Shown: one piece after another, positions 1-8,663 of the stretch
Layout of the letters: each line of letters starts with the position of its first letter
Numbering within the stretch: the first letter of the stretch is position 1
Assembly: GCA_017615325.1 (NCBI GenBank)
Contig: JAGAAI010000009.1
Coordinates: forward strand, 18,763-82,762
From: Clostridiales bacterium
GTDB lineage: Bacteria; Bacillota; Clostridia; Saccharofermentanales; Saccharofermentanaceae
Reading direction: 5' to 3'
Length of the DNA: 64,000 bases
Notes under the pieces: model-generated
Seen by the model: only the letters and a program-made list of their open reading frames with translations
The model's database searches: none
What the model was told of the DNA's origin: nothing
Program-made: the position numbers and the translations under genes

Positions 1-1
1 G

Positions 2-274
2 TCTGATATCGACATCCTGAAAGTTGCCCATCACGGCAGCCGCTTCTCAACAGGTTCTGACTTCCTTTCTGCAGTTAAGCCTGAGAATGCAGTAATATCT
101 GTCGCCACCCGTAATCCCTATGGTCATCCTGCTCCTGCAGCTCTTGCGAGGCTCGACGAAGCCGGCTGCAGGATCTTTAAGACCTCAATCTCTGGCGCCG
201 TCATCGTCGATATCGGCAGCGACGGCTATAAGATAACCTCATTTGTCCCGGTACAGGGCATCGACATCGGATGA
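2..274 (+). CDS. comEC: ComEC/Rec2 competence protein, C-terminal end (5' part outside window)
   Basis: The reading frame enters from the left edge and gives the last 90 residues of a protein ending at TGA 272-274. It contains the KVAHHGS motif followed by an AVISV strand, then YGHP, and ends with a short beta tail. This is the end of the metallo-beta-lactamase-like domain that closes ComEC, the membrane channel for DNA uptake, probably acting on incoming DNA outside the membrane. In many Bacillota comEC is followed directly by holA; here holA lies about 7.3 kb downstream, with two SLH protein genes, a relict and a lysozyme gene in between. The membrane part cannot be seen, so a stand-alone MBL hydrolase remains a weaker alternative. 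Confidence 0.78.
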   Translation, partial: SDIDILKVAHHGSRFSTGSDFLSAVKPENAVISVATRNPYGHPAPAALARLDEAGCRIFKTSISGAVIVDIGSDGYKITSFVPVQGIDIG

Positions 275-506
275 GGGAGAATAATAGGTTTTATGCGATG
301 CGTGTGTGGACCCAAATGCTGATAAAAAGCAATATCTGGTAAATGAATCGCTTGATTATCCTCTGGATATAAAAGTAATAGATAAGATCGCTAAGAGCAG
401 TTCCTGTAATAATTTTATTAACTTTACAGGGTTGCTGTGTTATTCTAGTCAGGTGGGGGTTCAACTCTAAAATCTTACCCGATTTTATATTGTTTGGAGG
501 ATCGAT
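275..506. other. Intergenic leader before the first SLH gene
   Basis: No convincing gene is visible. A short hairpin (TAAAATC at 468-474 pairing with GATTTTA at 481-487) sits directly upstream of the GGAGG ribosome binding site of the next gene. An open frame from about 300 to 470 has no good start and no recognisable similarity. Confidence 0.4.
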
Positions 507-3140
507 ATGATCAGAAATGTTTTCAAGAGAGCGGGGGCTCTTGTAGTGGTATCTGCTATGGCAGTTGCGCTTGTTCCTAAGATAGAAGGGGATAAGCCTG
601 TCTTGGCTGACGGATTCGCCAAGACCATCGATAATACGTACCTTTGTACCGGCAAGATCTCAAACCCTGAGATACCTGCCAACAAAAATAGCGCTTGGTC
701 TGGAAGTTATGTGTATTTTGGAAAGAATAATGATGAACCGATCAGATTCCGTGTGCTTGATAGTAACTCTACGGCATATGGCGGGAATACTCTCTTCTTG
801 GACAGTGACAAGTTGTTTGATAAGCATATTTATGATGAAGACAGTAATGTTTGGGCGGATAGTGATCTCAGAGAATATTTTAATGGAGAATTTATCGAGA
901 AGCATTTCACTCCTGCTGAAAGCAATGTGATCTTTGCCAGCACGGCTGCATCACATGATTATTCCGATGATATTGTTCCTTTGCAGGACTTTATTATCTC
1001 TGATTATGAGTCGTATACTGCTCTTGACGGAGATAAGATCTTTCCTCTGGATTTCGAAGAAGTTTCTAATCCGAAATATGGTTATCATAAAGATGATGGA
1101 TCCAACCATATAAAGTCAATAATCAATCCGGATCCTTATGACGAGAATGTCTGGTGGCTCCGCTCAGATCATAAGAACAAAAATAATTATCCCAAGTTCG
1201 TCGGAATCTCTAATGTTAGGGGCACTCTGATAAATAATCCTTGTGACAAGGATTATTTTGCTTCGCCTGCTCTCAATCTCGACAGGGACAAGATCCTTTT
1301 CTCAACATTGATCTCAGGTGAAGCCGGTAAGGCAGGTGCTGAATACAAACTTACGATCGAAGATGATGATATCCAACTCGCACTTCCCGAAGGACAGGAT
1401 GCTAAGTTTGAGAATGGCGCCTGGACGGTTCCCTATATCTTGTCCGGTAAGAATGCCGGAAGTGTAAACCAGTTATCGGTTATGGTTCTCTCGAAAGATT
1501 ACAGGGGAGGCGATCTCGGTGACCCCAATTTGGTGTACTATGCAAAGATCGATGCAACCCCTTCTGTAAACGGGACCGTGTCTTTTACGCTTCCTTCTGA
1601 CTTGTCGTCACAATATATGTGGGGAGCAGGGTATCAGCTATATCTGGTTGCAGAAAACGTAAACGGTATGATGGAGACAGATTATTCGAGTAAGCCTCTC
1701 TTGCTCGAAAACCCCGGCGTTATCTATGATCTAAGAACCCCTTTAGTAATTGATTCGTATTCTTTTGCTTTGCTTGCAATAGTAGCTTATAGCGGATCAG
1801 CTATTGTTAATAATGAGGGTGAATATCCTCTCTTTGATATTGATAAAGATGGTGTTTACGATCTTAAAATATCAAAAGCCGAGGATGGCGGTGTTTGTTT
1901 AACTAAGCTTGACGATTGTTCTTTGAGAGGCAGCTATTCATTGGATCTGACGCCTGTACATGAAAAGTATGGAGACTTTCATGTCCGTGATGTGTCGTTC
2001 ATCCTTTCTGATTACAAAATAACTCTTAATGACATAAGTAATGGTTCTGCAACTCTTTCAAAAACAGAAGCACAGGCAGGAGATGTAATTTCAATAACAG
2101 TTAAACCCGAATCAGGTTACGAATTAGACAAGATAACTTATAAAGTCGGCGATGTAGTAACAGATATAACAGACTCAAAGAAGTTTACGATGTCTGAAGA
2201 TGATGTCACGGTTGATGTTGTGTTTAAGAAAACTGCAGCGCCTTCTGTAACTCCGACAACAGCACCGGCCGCAACGGCAACTCCTACAGCTACAACCAAG
2301 CCGGCTGCACCTACAGTTACTGTTAAGCCTGTAGTAACGTCGACTCCGAAGCCTACGAAGTCTTCGCAAGTTTCTTTAGTTCTTGATAAGTCATCAGCTA
2401 ATGTTATCTGTGGCAAATCACTGTTATTAAAGGCAACTTTGAAGGGGTCAACTTCCAAGATCACTTGGAAGTCCTCTGATACCAAGGTTGCAACTGTAGA
2501 TATGAACGGTAAGGTTACAGCCAAGATGGCAGGAACGGTTACCATAACTGCAGCGGCTGCAGGGAAGACGGCAACATGTACCGTTACGGTCCTTTATAAG
2601 GACGTAACCAATACCAAGGATTTCTGGTATGCTCCTACTAACTATCTGACAGCAAAGGGTGTTGTAAAGGGTTACGATAAGCAGACCAAGTTCAAGCCTG
2701 CAAACGAGTGTACTCGAGCACAGATGGTAACGTTTATCTGGAGACTGATGGGAGAACCTGCGCCAAAGACAAAGACCTGCAAGTTCTCTGATGTTAAGAC
2801 CAAGGATTACTTCTACAAAGCATGTCTGTGGGGTAATGAGAACCACATTGTAGAAGGTTACAAAGACGGAACGTTCGGGCCTCAGATAGTCTGTGCGAGA
2901 AGACATGCGGTAACGTTCCTTTGGAGATTGGCAGGACAGCCTGCACCTGCGACAAAGACCAATAAGTTCAAGGATGTCAAAAAGAGTGATTACTTCTACA
3001 AGGCAACACTTTGGGCGTCTGAGAAGGGGATCCTTGCAGGATATTCTGACGGCACGTTCCGTCCAAACGGCAACTGCCTCAGGCGTCAGATGGTAACGTT
3101 CCTCTATAAATACGATAAGTTTGTTAACGGGAAAGGGTAA
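507..3140 (+). CDS. Secreted SLH-domain surface protein with DUF6273-like head
   Basis: An 877-residue secreted protein expected to be held on the cell wall polymer by SLH domains. Residues 1-36 form a signal peptide (KRAG, then a hydrophobic core, then LADG). Residues about 62-265 resemble DUF6273: W-SGSYVYFG, DSDLREYFN, VWWLRS and SPALNLD. An Ig-like region follows to about 405, then an EF-hand-like DIDKDG loop, a divergent InlB-type beta repeat (about 505-575), a Thr/Pro/Ala-rich linker, a Big_2 Ig-like domain (about 622-697) and three SLH repeats to the C-terminus. The SLH motifs are CTRAQ, CARRH and CLRRQ. The GGAGG at 496-500 fixes the start. The next gene is a diverged tandem copy 33 bases downstream, so both are probably co-transcribed. 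The ligand of the head domain is unknown. Confidence 0.85.
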   Translation: MIRNVFKRAGALVVVSAMAVALVPKIEGDKPVLADGFAKTIDNTYLCTGKISNPEIPANKNSAWSGSYVYFGKNNDEPIRFRVLDSNSTAYGGNTLFLDSDKLFDKHIYDEDSNVWADSDLREYFNGEFIEKHFTPAESNVIFASTAASHDYSDDIVPLQDFIISDYESYTALDGDKIFPLDFEEVSNPKYGYHKDDGSNHIKSIINPDPYDENVWWLRSDHKNKNNYPKFVGISNVRGTLINNPCDKDYFASPALNLDRDKILFSTLISGEAGKAGAEYKLTIEDDDIQLALPEGQDAKFENGAWTVPYILSGKNAGSVNQLSVMVLSKDYRGGDLGDPNLVYYAKIDATPSVNGTVSFTLPSDLSSQYMWGAGYQLYLVAENVNGMMETDYSSKPLLLENPGVIYDLRTPLVIDSYSFALLAIVAYSGSAIVNNEGEYPLFDIDKDGVYDLKISKAEDGGVCLTKLDDCSLRGSYSLDLTPVHEKYGDFHVRDVSFILSDYKITLNDISNGSATLSKTEAQAGDVISITVKPESGYELDKITYKVGDVVTDITDSKKFTMSEDDVTVDVVFKKTAAPSVTPTTAPAATATPTATTKPAAPTVTVKPVVTSTPKPTKSSQVSLVLDKSSANVICGKSLLLKATLKGSTSKITWKSSDTKVATVDMNGKVTAKMAGTVTITAAAAGKTATCTVTVLYKDVTNTKDFWYAPTNYLTAKGVVKGYDKQTKFKPANECTRAQMVTFIWRLMGEPAPKTKTCKFSDVKTKDYFYKACLWGNENHIVEGYKDGTFGPQIVCARRHAVTFLWRLAGQPAPATKTNKFKDVKKSDYFYKATLWASEKGILAGYSDGTFRPNGNCLRRQMVTFLYKYDKFVNGKG

Positions 3141-3173
3141 GACTGAAATTAATATGCAGGAGGTCTGTCCAAT

Positions 3174-5723
3174 ATGAATAGTATGTTTCTCAAGAGAGCA
3201 GTGGCTCTTGTTCTGTCTTGTGCAGTTGCTGTTCCCTTAGTTCCGATGTTCACGGGAAACAGTGATGTTCAGGCTGATGAGTTTACCAAGAACATTGATA
3301 ATACCAGAGCGGGCATAAACCCGATTACTGATCCTGATAGTTCGCCAACATATGGTTCTCTTTGGAAAGGCAACTATGTGTATTTTGGCAAATACAATAA
3401 AGAGCCGATCAGATTCCGTGTGCTTGACGACAGTTCGGACAGATTTGGCGGTGAGACACTGTTTCTGGATAGTGATAATGTTTTGTTTGAACATGTCTTT
3501 GATGATGCTCCGTATTCAAAGATCTGGGAAGAATGCTCTCTTAGAAAATATCTGAACAATCAGTTCTATAATGATTCTTTTACTGATACAGAAAAATCAG
3601 CTGTTTGGTCCAGCAGGGCAGATTCGCATGATTATCCCGGGGATATTATTGATTTGATGGATTATATCTCCACTGATTATAAAAGTTATACTCCGCTGAA
3701 AGATGACAAGATATTTGTTCTTGACATTGAGGATGTATGTAATAAAAAATACGGATATGCTTATTGGGACGGGATGGACTCCTATTCTAAAAAATCCAAT
3801 CACCAAAAGACCTATCCTGAGTCGGATTCCTGTTGGTGGCTGCGTTCGGCAAAGACCGATTTTTCAAATTCAGTTGCCTATGTGGATCAGAAAGGTTATT
3901 TTGCTAATAGTGTTATTCAGGATCCCGGTTCTGATCCGTCTTCTGATATTCCGATCGGAGTTGCTCCTGCCTTGAATATCGATACTGACTCTATCCTGTT
4001 TTCGACATTGGTAAGCGGCGAAATGTCCAAGCCCGGTGCGGAATATAAACTAACTTTGAAAGACAATGATATCAAACTGGATCTTTCCAAGACCAAAGAA
4101 GTTACTTTTGAAGGCAATACCGTGACAGTGCCTTATACTTTATCAGGCAAGAATGCCGGGAATGTTGATCAGTTGTCGATAGCGATCGAAAGTAACGGAT
4201 GGTTCAATCTGCGTTATTACAAAAAACTGGACGTAACTCCCTCTGCAAACGGGACGGTCTCGTTTGAACTGCCCGAGGACTTCGAGCCGATGAGATGGGG
4301 GATTTCCTACCGGATATATCTGATCGCTGAAGATGTTAACGGTATGAAAGAGACTGATTATGCCGGAGAGCCTTTGCTGATCGAAAATCCGGGCATAACA
4401 CTCGATGTCAGAACTCCATTCCAAGCGGATCAAGAAGTCAGAGCGTATTTGGGTGATCTTTGTTATGGTCAATTAATAAATGGGTTCTATACCACTGAAA
4501 AAGATATGAAATACGATATCGATAAAGACGGAGAATATGATCTGATAGTATACGCAGAAGAAAATGGCGGTTATCTTGCCAAGTTGGATAATTGTAAATT
4601 GAGAGGCAGTTATGATCTGAACGACCTTGATGAGCATTATTATAAGATCAAAAAGTATACGTTCATATTATCTGATCTTGATGTGACTCTTGATAAAGTG
4701 AGTAACGGAACTGCGACTGTTTCAAAGACCTCTGCCTTAAGAGACGATGAGATAACAGTCACAGCGAAGCCTGACACCGGTTATGTGCTAGACAAGATCA
4801 CATACACTCCCAAGGGAGGATCCGCAGTCGATATCACGGGCACCGGGAAATTTACGATGCCGAACTGCGATGTTACAGTCAGTGTCAGTTTTAAGAAGAG
4901 TGCAGAGCCGACCGCTAAGCCAACCGTAAAGCCCACTGATAAGCCCGCAACAGTTTCTCTGAATCTTGATAAAAAGACGGCAACAGTTATCTGCGGCAAG
5001 AATTTGACACTAAAAGCAACCTTGAAGGGGTCCACATCCAAGATTGTCTGGAAGTCGTCTGATACCAAGGTTGCAACAGTTGATTCCAACGGCAAGATCA
5101 ATGCCAAGATGGCAGGTGCCGTCACGATTACAGCATCTGCTGCAGGGAAGAGCGCAAGCTGCAAAGTTACGGTCCTTTATAAGGATGTAACTAACAGCAA
5201 GGACTTCTGGTATGCACCCACCAACTATCTGACGGCAAAAGGTGTAGTTAAGGGCTATGATAACCAGACAAAGTTTAAGCCTGCAAACAAGTGTACCCGC
5301 GCCCAGATGGTAACCTTCATATGGAGATTGATGGGTGAGCCTAAGCCCAAGACAAGTAAGTGCAAGTTCTCTGATGTCAAAAAAACAGACTATTTCTACA
5401 AGGCCTGCATCTGGGGCAACGAGAACCATATCGTCGAAGGTTATAAAGACGGCACTTTCGGTCCTCAGATCGTCTGCGCAAGAAAGCATGCTGTAACCTT
5501 CCTTTGGAGACTTGCGGGCCAGCCTGCACCGAAAGCAAAGACAAACAAATTTAAGGATGTTAAGAAGATCGATTACTTCTACAAGGCAACCCTCTGGGCT
5601 TCCGAGACGAATATCCTTGCGGGCTATTCCGATGGCACCTTCCGCCCGAACGGTGACTGCCTCAGGCGCCAGATGGTAACGTTCCTCTATAAGTACGATA
5701 AGTTCGTTAACGGGAAAGGGTAA
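3174..5723 (+). CDS. Secreted SLH-domain surface protein, tandem paralog of the preceding gene
   Basis: This 849-residue protein has the same layout as its upstream neighbour: signal peptide (MNSMFLKRAVALV start, cleavage near VQADE), DUF6273-like domain with GNYVYFGKYN, SLRKYLNNQF, CWWLRS and APALNID, Ig-like region, DIDKDGEYDL loop, divergent InlB-type repeat, a shorter Thr/Pro/Lys linker, Big_2 domain and three SLH repeats. The heads are clearly related but much more diverged than the C-terminal anchors, which are nearly identical. That pattern suggests an old tandem duplication with the anchor kept uniform by selection or gene conversion. AGGAGG about nine bases before ATG 3174 supports the start. 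A strong terminator follows, closing a two-gene unit. Function beyond surface display is unknown. Confidence 0.85.
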   Translation: MNSMFLKRAVALVLSCAVAVPLVPMFTGNSDVQADEFTKNIDNTRAGINPITDPDSSPTYGSLWKGNYVYFGKYNKEPIRFRVLDDSSDRFGGETLFLDSDNVLFEHVFDDAPYSKIWEECSLRKYLNNQFYNDSFTDTEKSAVWSSRADSHDYPGDIIDLMDYISTDYKSYTPLKDDKIFVLDIEDVCNKKYGYAYWDGMDSYSKKSNHQKTYPESDSCWWLRSAKTDFSNSVAYVDQKGYFANSVIQDPGSDPSSDIPIGVAPALNIDTDSILFSTLVSGEMSKPGAEYKLTLKDNDIKLDLSKTKEVTFEGNTVTVPYTLSGKNAGNVDQLSIAIESNGWFNLRYYKKLDVTPSANGTVSFELPEDFEPMRWGISYRIYLIAEDVNGMKETDYAGEPLLIENPGITLDVRTPFQADQEVRAYLGDLCYGQLINGFYTTEKDMKYDIDKDGEYDLIVYAEENGGYLAKLDNCKLRGSYDLNDLDEHYYKIKKYTFILSDLDVTLDKVSNGTATVSKTSALRDDEITVTAKPDTGYVLDKITYTPKGGSAVDITGTGKFTMPNCDVTVSVSFKKSAEPTAKPTVKPTDKPATVSLNLDKKTATVICGKNLTLKATLKGSTSKIVWKSSDTKVATVDSNGKINAKMAGAVTITASAAGKSASCKVTVLYKDVTNSKDFWYAPTNYLTAKGVVKGYDNQTKFKPANKCTRAQMVTFIWRLMGEPKPKTSKCKFSDVKKTDYFYKACIWGNENHIVEGYKDGTFGPQIVCARKHAVTFLWRLAGQPAPKAKTNKFKDVKKIDYFYKATLWASETNILAGYSDGTFRPNGDCLRRQMVTFLYKYDKFVNGKG

Positions 5724-5746
5724 GACAGGAACCAGAACAAATTGAA

Positions 5747-5780
5747 CGGCCCCGCAACATAAATGCGGGGCCGCTTAATT
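5747..5780 (+). terminator. Rho-independent terminator after the tandem SLH genes
   Basis: A perfect 10-bp stem, CGGCCCCGCA at 5747-5756 with TGCGGGGCCG at 5764-5773, has a seven-base loop and is followed by CTTAATTTGT. It lies 24 bases after the stop codon of the second SLH gene and could also end transcription of the convergent relict gene. Confidence 0.85.
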
Positions 5781-5802
5781 TGTCGATTATCTGAAGATCT
5801 TA

Positions 5803-5976
5803 TCAGACGGCAGCTTTAAACAACTCGTCGATATCCTCCTGCTTTAATCCGGTGCATTCCTTGATAGTATCAACAGGAATACCTTTGGTAAGCATGACGG
5901 TTGCAATCTCGACAATGGTTTCCTTTTTTTCTTCCGCAACCTCATTAGCTACAAATTCATCCCAAGTTTCACACAT
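5803..5976 (-). CDS. 57-residue protein matching the C-terminal tail of Rpn/PD-(D/E)XK nucleases (probable relict)
   Basis: The start ATG at 5976 is preceded by AAAGGAGG at ideal spacing, so this small protein could be translated. An in-frame GTG start at 6015 is possible but less likely. The sequence begins MCETWDEFV, has a charged helical stretch (NEVAEEKKETI) and ends with MLTKGIPVDTI, TGLKQEDIDEL. This is the usual ending of Rpn-type recombination-promoting nucleases / PDDEXK transposase-like proteins: an MC-A/E-W helix, a charged helix, then a short helix-turn ending in a TGL-EEI-L motif. The catalytic nuclease domain is absent. The piece just upstream in another frame (5969-6067) reads as the preceding part of the same protein, so this is most likely a decayed gene whose tail keeps a fortuitous start site. 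No promoter was recognised. Confidence 0.55.
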   Translation of the reverse strand: MCETWDEFVANEVAEEKKETIVEIATVMLTKGIPVDTIKECTGLKQEDIDELFKAAV

Positions 5977-6067
5977 CAATATTTCCTCCTTTGTCGTATC
6001 TTTCAACAACCTCACCTTTTCTCACAAAGTCGGAAAAAGTCTCAATTTTTCTTAAATCTTTACTCAT
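5969..6067 (-). pseudogene. Frameshifted upstream fragment of the Rpn-type nuclease relict
   Basis: On the - strand, ATG at 6067 opens 32 codons ending at TGA 5969-5971. The peptide includes LRKIETFSDFVRKGEV and ends ERYDKGGNIDV. Its last codons overlap the start of the 57-residue ORF in a different frame. Joined across the shift, GGNID followed by MCETW reads as one continuous Rpn-family C-terminal segment. Upstream of ATG 6067 the frame enters the 72-bp repeats and stops, so the gene is truncated at the repeat boundary. This reading is an inference from the family pattern. Confidence 0.5.
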
Positions 6068-6068
6068 G

Positions 6069-6212
6069 GCGTGAAAGATGCCTGTAAACACTCAAAGTGG
6101 TGCCTGTACAGGCACCCAAAAGCATGATTACAGGCACCAAGCGTGAAAGATGCCTGTAAACGCTCAAAGTGGTGCCTGTACAGGCACCAAAAAACTTGAT
6201 TACAGGCATCAA
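6069..6212. repeat. Two tandem 72-bp units, each a nested palindrome of TGCCTGTA boxes
   Basis: Unit 1 is 6069-6140 and unit 2 is 6141-6212; they differ at only a few positions and abut with no spacer. Each unit carries four copies of TGCCTGTA or its complement arranged symmetrically. In unit 1 they are at 6079-6086 and 6101-6108 (forward) and 6107-6114 and 6129-6136 (reverse), all centred on 6107.5. In unit 2 they are at 6151-6158, 6173-6180, 6179-6186 and 6201-6208, centred on 6179.5. The inner pair makes a perfect 18-bp palindrome (GGTGCCTGTACAGGCACC at 6099-6116 and 6171-6188). Possible roles are a protein-binding operator array, a REP/REPIN-like element, or the end of a mobile element. 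It lies upstream of the lysozyme gene promoter and downstream of nothing coding except the relict. Confidence 0.8.
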
Positions 6213-6256
6213 GAGACTTGACATTGACCGGAAATCATGTAAAAGCCACGCAAAAT

Positions 6257-6317
6257 AACCACATTTTGAATGATGTGGTTGATGACTTTATTGATATAAA
6301 TAGAACAATGGTATAAT
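6257..6317 (+). promoter_or_regulatory. Hairpin and candidate sigma-A promoter for the GH25 gene
   Basis: AACCACAT at 6257-6264 pairs with ATGTGGTT at 6273-6280. Just downstream, TTGATA at 6291-6296 and a perfect TATAAT at 6312-6317 form a candidate promoter, although the 15-base spacer is short. A transcript would start near 6324, giving about 45 bases of leader before the GTG start proposed at 6370. Confidence 0.5.
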
Positions 6318-6369
6318 TACATCTGTGATGCGGGGAAGACAGTTCCGGTCACTAAGAAGGGATCCAAAA

Positions 6370-7602
6370 GTGAAGAAGAGCCAGGCTTCAGTTGATAAAG
6401 AGAAAGCTAAAGCGGAGGACAGGAAGTCCTCTGACAAGAATGCAAAGACGTCTGCGAAGATACTCGTTGTAACGGGTGTTATCGCAGGTTTTGTTATCCT
6501 TGCGACGGTAGCTGCTCTGATCCTTTATCTCAGGAATTCTTCGGATCCTGTTGAGACAACAGATGCTTCTTTATCTTCGACTACGACCACAAGTCCCACC
6601 GAACTGACTGCGGTTACAGTTGCCGATCAGGATGGGGGCCGTAAGAGAAATATGGATCCGGAACAACTTAAGGCTCTTGATGCCAAGGCTCCATATATCC
6701 TTGATAAGAAGAATCTGACTCTGGATATCGCCAAGAGTGAGAAGATGGGGCTTGATGCTCTGGACGGAGTATTAAGCTATATCGATGACTACGACAGCAA
6801 CCCTGTTGTTACATACACAGGTGATGTTAACGATAAGGCTGTAGGAAGTTATCCTATTACCGTTAAGATCACGGACTGGGCGGGCAATGCCGTTTCACTG
6901 GATCTTACCGTCAAGGTCTGGGATTCAACGGGTTATACCCCGCCTACGACTGAATCGACCAAGGAAGTCGAACCGAATTACTATCACTTCGATAAGTTCG
7001 TCAGTGATTACGGACCTCGGGGAACGATGGTCGGTATTGACGTGTCCAAGTGGCAGGGAGATATTGACTTCAATAAGGTCAAGGCTGCGGGATGTGAATT
7101 CGTGATAATGAGGTGCGGGGTCTACTATGAGAAGGAGTTTAAGCTCGACCCGACTTTCGAGAAGAATTATGCGAATGCAAAGGCGGCAGGACTTAAGGTC
7201 GGTATCTACTATGCTTCTACTGATGCTACTCCTGAAGAAGTCAAGGAGAATGCAAATAAACTGATCGATGCGCTGAACGGAGATAAGCTTGATTTTCCGC
7301 TCACGTTCGACTGGGAGAACTTCGGGCATATCCAGAGATACAAGATGAGCCTGAATGAACTCTGCAATCTTTACGATGTTTTCGAGGAGGCCTGCAATGA
7401 GAGAGGTTATGAGACCATGCTCTATGCAAGCAAGTATTACCTGACAGAGATCTGGAAGCCGGCCGATTCCGTTACGGTATGGCTTGCCCAGTACAGCAAG
7501 AAGGTTACATATACAGGTTCTTACTATATGTGGCAGGTGTCTGACTGCGGTAAGATCGACGGGATCTCAGGTCCCGTTGATATGGACATCCTAATGCCTT
7601 AA
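6370..7602 (+). CDS. Membrane-anchored GH25 (Chalaropsis-type) lysozyme-like muramidase
   Basis: A 410-residue protein predicted to cleave the N-acetylmuramic acid-N-acetylglucosamine bond of peptidoglycan outside the cell. A Lys-rich cytoplasmic start is followed by one membrane helix (ILVVTGVIAGFVILATVAAL), a Ser/Thr-rich linker and an Ig-like DUF5011-type domain (LDGVLSYIDDYD to VKVWD). The C-terminal 190 residues form the GH25 domain: GIDVSKWQGDIDF supplies the first acidic residue, FDWEN the DxE pair, and MWQVSDCGKIDGI the end of the barrel. The frame stays open to GTG 6325, but that codon lies only a few bases after the -10 box and lacks a ribosome binding site. GTG 6370 has AAGAAGG at suitable distance, so I prefer it. 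holA follows after 10 bases. Confidence 0.85.
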   Translation: MKKSQASVDKEKAKAEDRKSSDKNAKTSAKILVVTGVIAGFVILATVAALILYLRNSSDPVETTDASLSSTTTTSPTELTAVTVADQDGGRKRNMDPEQLKALDAKAPYILDKKNLTLDIAKSEKMGLDALDGVLSYIDDYDSNPVVTYTGDVNDKAVGSYPITVKITDWAGNAVSLDLTVKVWDSTGYTPPTTESTKEVEPNYYHFDKFVSDYGPRGTMVGIDVSKWQGDIDFNKVKAAGCEFVIMRCGVYYEKEFKLDPTFEKNYANAKAAGLKVGIYYASTDATPEEVKENANKLIDALNGDKLDFPLTFDWENFGHIQRYKMSLNELCNLYDVFEEACNERGYETMLYASKYYLTEIWKPADSVTVWLAQYSKKVTYTGSYYMWQVSDCGKIDGISGPVDMDILMP

Positions 7603-7612
7603 GGAGTGCGAT

Positions 7613-8659
7613 ATGGCATTGAAGACTGACAAGAAGAGAAGCAAAGCCGGGATCGGTTATCAGGAATTCTTTGATCTGATGGATAAGGATCCTGATAAGA
7701 CAAGGCTCGTTCTCGTTCACGGGGATGAGAACTATCTTGCCGAGCAGATCATATCGAGGATGGAAGATTACTGGATCGCGCCCGGCGGCCGTGACATGGA
7801 TATGAACGTTATCGATACGAGGTTCTCCGAGAAGTTTGACATGGATAAGTTGATCGATGCCGCGATGTGCGTGCCCTGGATGTCCAAGGCAAGGCTTGTC
7901 GTGGTCAAGGGAGCCGATATCACTGCATATCAGGCGACTGATAAGCAACTGGAGTTTTTAAAGGAACTGCCTTCAGGCTGTGCGGTTGTTTTCTGGGATC
8001 AGGATGCGAAGTTCAAGGCGTCTACTTCCGTATACAAAGCGATCGCGGCATCAGGTGTGGTCGTGGCAACCCCAATAGGCAACGAGAGAGAAGTTGCTGA
8101 CTGGATCAGATCCAAGGTTCAAAACGACGGCTACCGGACCGATGACAGGTGTGCCGTGTCGATTGCAGGAAGATGCCAGTATTCGCTCATGACCGTGTCA
8201 CACGAACTTGAGAAACTCTATCTTTACTGTGATGCGAGGAATACCCACAATCTGACCTATGAGATGATAGAAGAATGCTGTCCGCCTGATTTTACGGCTG
8301 TCGTGTTCGATATCATGGATTCCTGCGGAACAGGCAGCGCCGACAAGGCTTTATCGACTTTATCGAGGCTTTTATCCGCAGGAGAGCCCGTTGCAAGGTT
8401 AAGATCTACTGTGGTCGGGTACCTCCGCAAACTGATAATCGCCAAGGAACTCGGCAACGCAGAGGCTTTGGCGACTGAACTCGGAATGCATCCTTATCCA
8501 GCCGGCAAGATGGTAAGACAGGTTAATAACTTTACTATGGATAAGCTCATCAAGCTCTATATCGACGGCGCAAATTACGATTCGGAGTTTAAGCACGGCA
8601 ACATCGATGAGCGTATGGCGCTTGAACTGCTGATAATTGCTGCCTGCGGCGTAAGATAA
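7613..8659 (+). CDS. holA: DNA polymerase III subunit delta
   Basis: A 348-residue protein of the size usual for HolA, the clamp-loader subunit that opens the beta sliding clamp. The N-terminal part has LVLVHGDENYLAEQI, matching the degenerate nucleotide-binding region of delta, then WMSKARLVVVKG, AVVFWD and the lid region. The C-terminal helical domain has LLSAGEPVARLRSTV and LIIAKEL, as in delta subunits. It acts in the cytoplasm with DnaX and delta-prime. GH25 lies upstream by 10 bases and the phosphodiesterase follows after 4 bases, indicating one transcript. The usual partner rpsT is not next to it here. Confidence 0.85.
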   Translation: MALKTDKKRSKAGIGYQEFFDLMDKDPDKTRLVLVHGDENYLAEQIISRMEDYWIAPGGRDMDMNVIDTRFSEKFDMDKLIDAAMCVPWMSKARLVVVKGADITAYQATDKQLEFLKELPSGCAVVFWDQDAKFKASTSVYKAIAASGVVVATPIGNEREVADWIRSKVQNDGYRTDDRCAVSIAGRCQYSLMTVSHELEKLYLYCDARNTHNLTYEMIEECCPPDFTAVVFDIMDSCGTGSADKALSTLSRLLSAGEPVARLRSTVVGYLRKLIIAKELGNAEALATELGMHPYPAGKMVRQVNNFTMDKLIKLYIDGANYDSEFKHGNIDERMALELLIIAACGVR

Positions 8660-8663
8660 CTAT

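Noticed and set aside
289..474. Open frame of about 60 codons between comEC and the first SLH gene
   Set aside because: It lacks a sensible start and ribosome site and resembles nothing I recognise.
440..485. tRNA-like GGTTCAACTC box
   Set aside because: The surrounding bases do not form a T-stem or acceptor stem, and no anticodon arm lies upstream.
2138..2545. Long - strand frame opposite the linker and Big_2 region, with similar ones at 4781-5164, 58877-59209 and 61791-62180
   Set aside because: They recur because the same Thr/Pro/Ala-rich module is encoded on the + strand; they lack ribosome sites and are Val/Gly-rich shadow frames.
6069..6212. CRISPR array
   Set aside because: There are only two units, they abut without spacers, and no cas gene is present.
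6325..6369. Longer N-terminus of the GH25 protein from GTG 6325 or ATG 6328
   Set aside because: These codons sit right behind the -10 box with no ribosome site; GTG 6370 has one.
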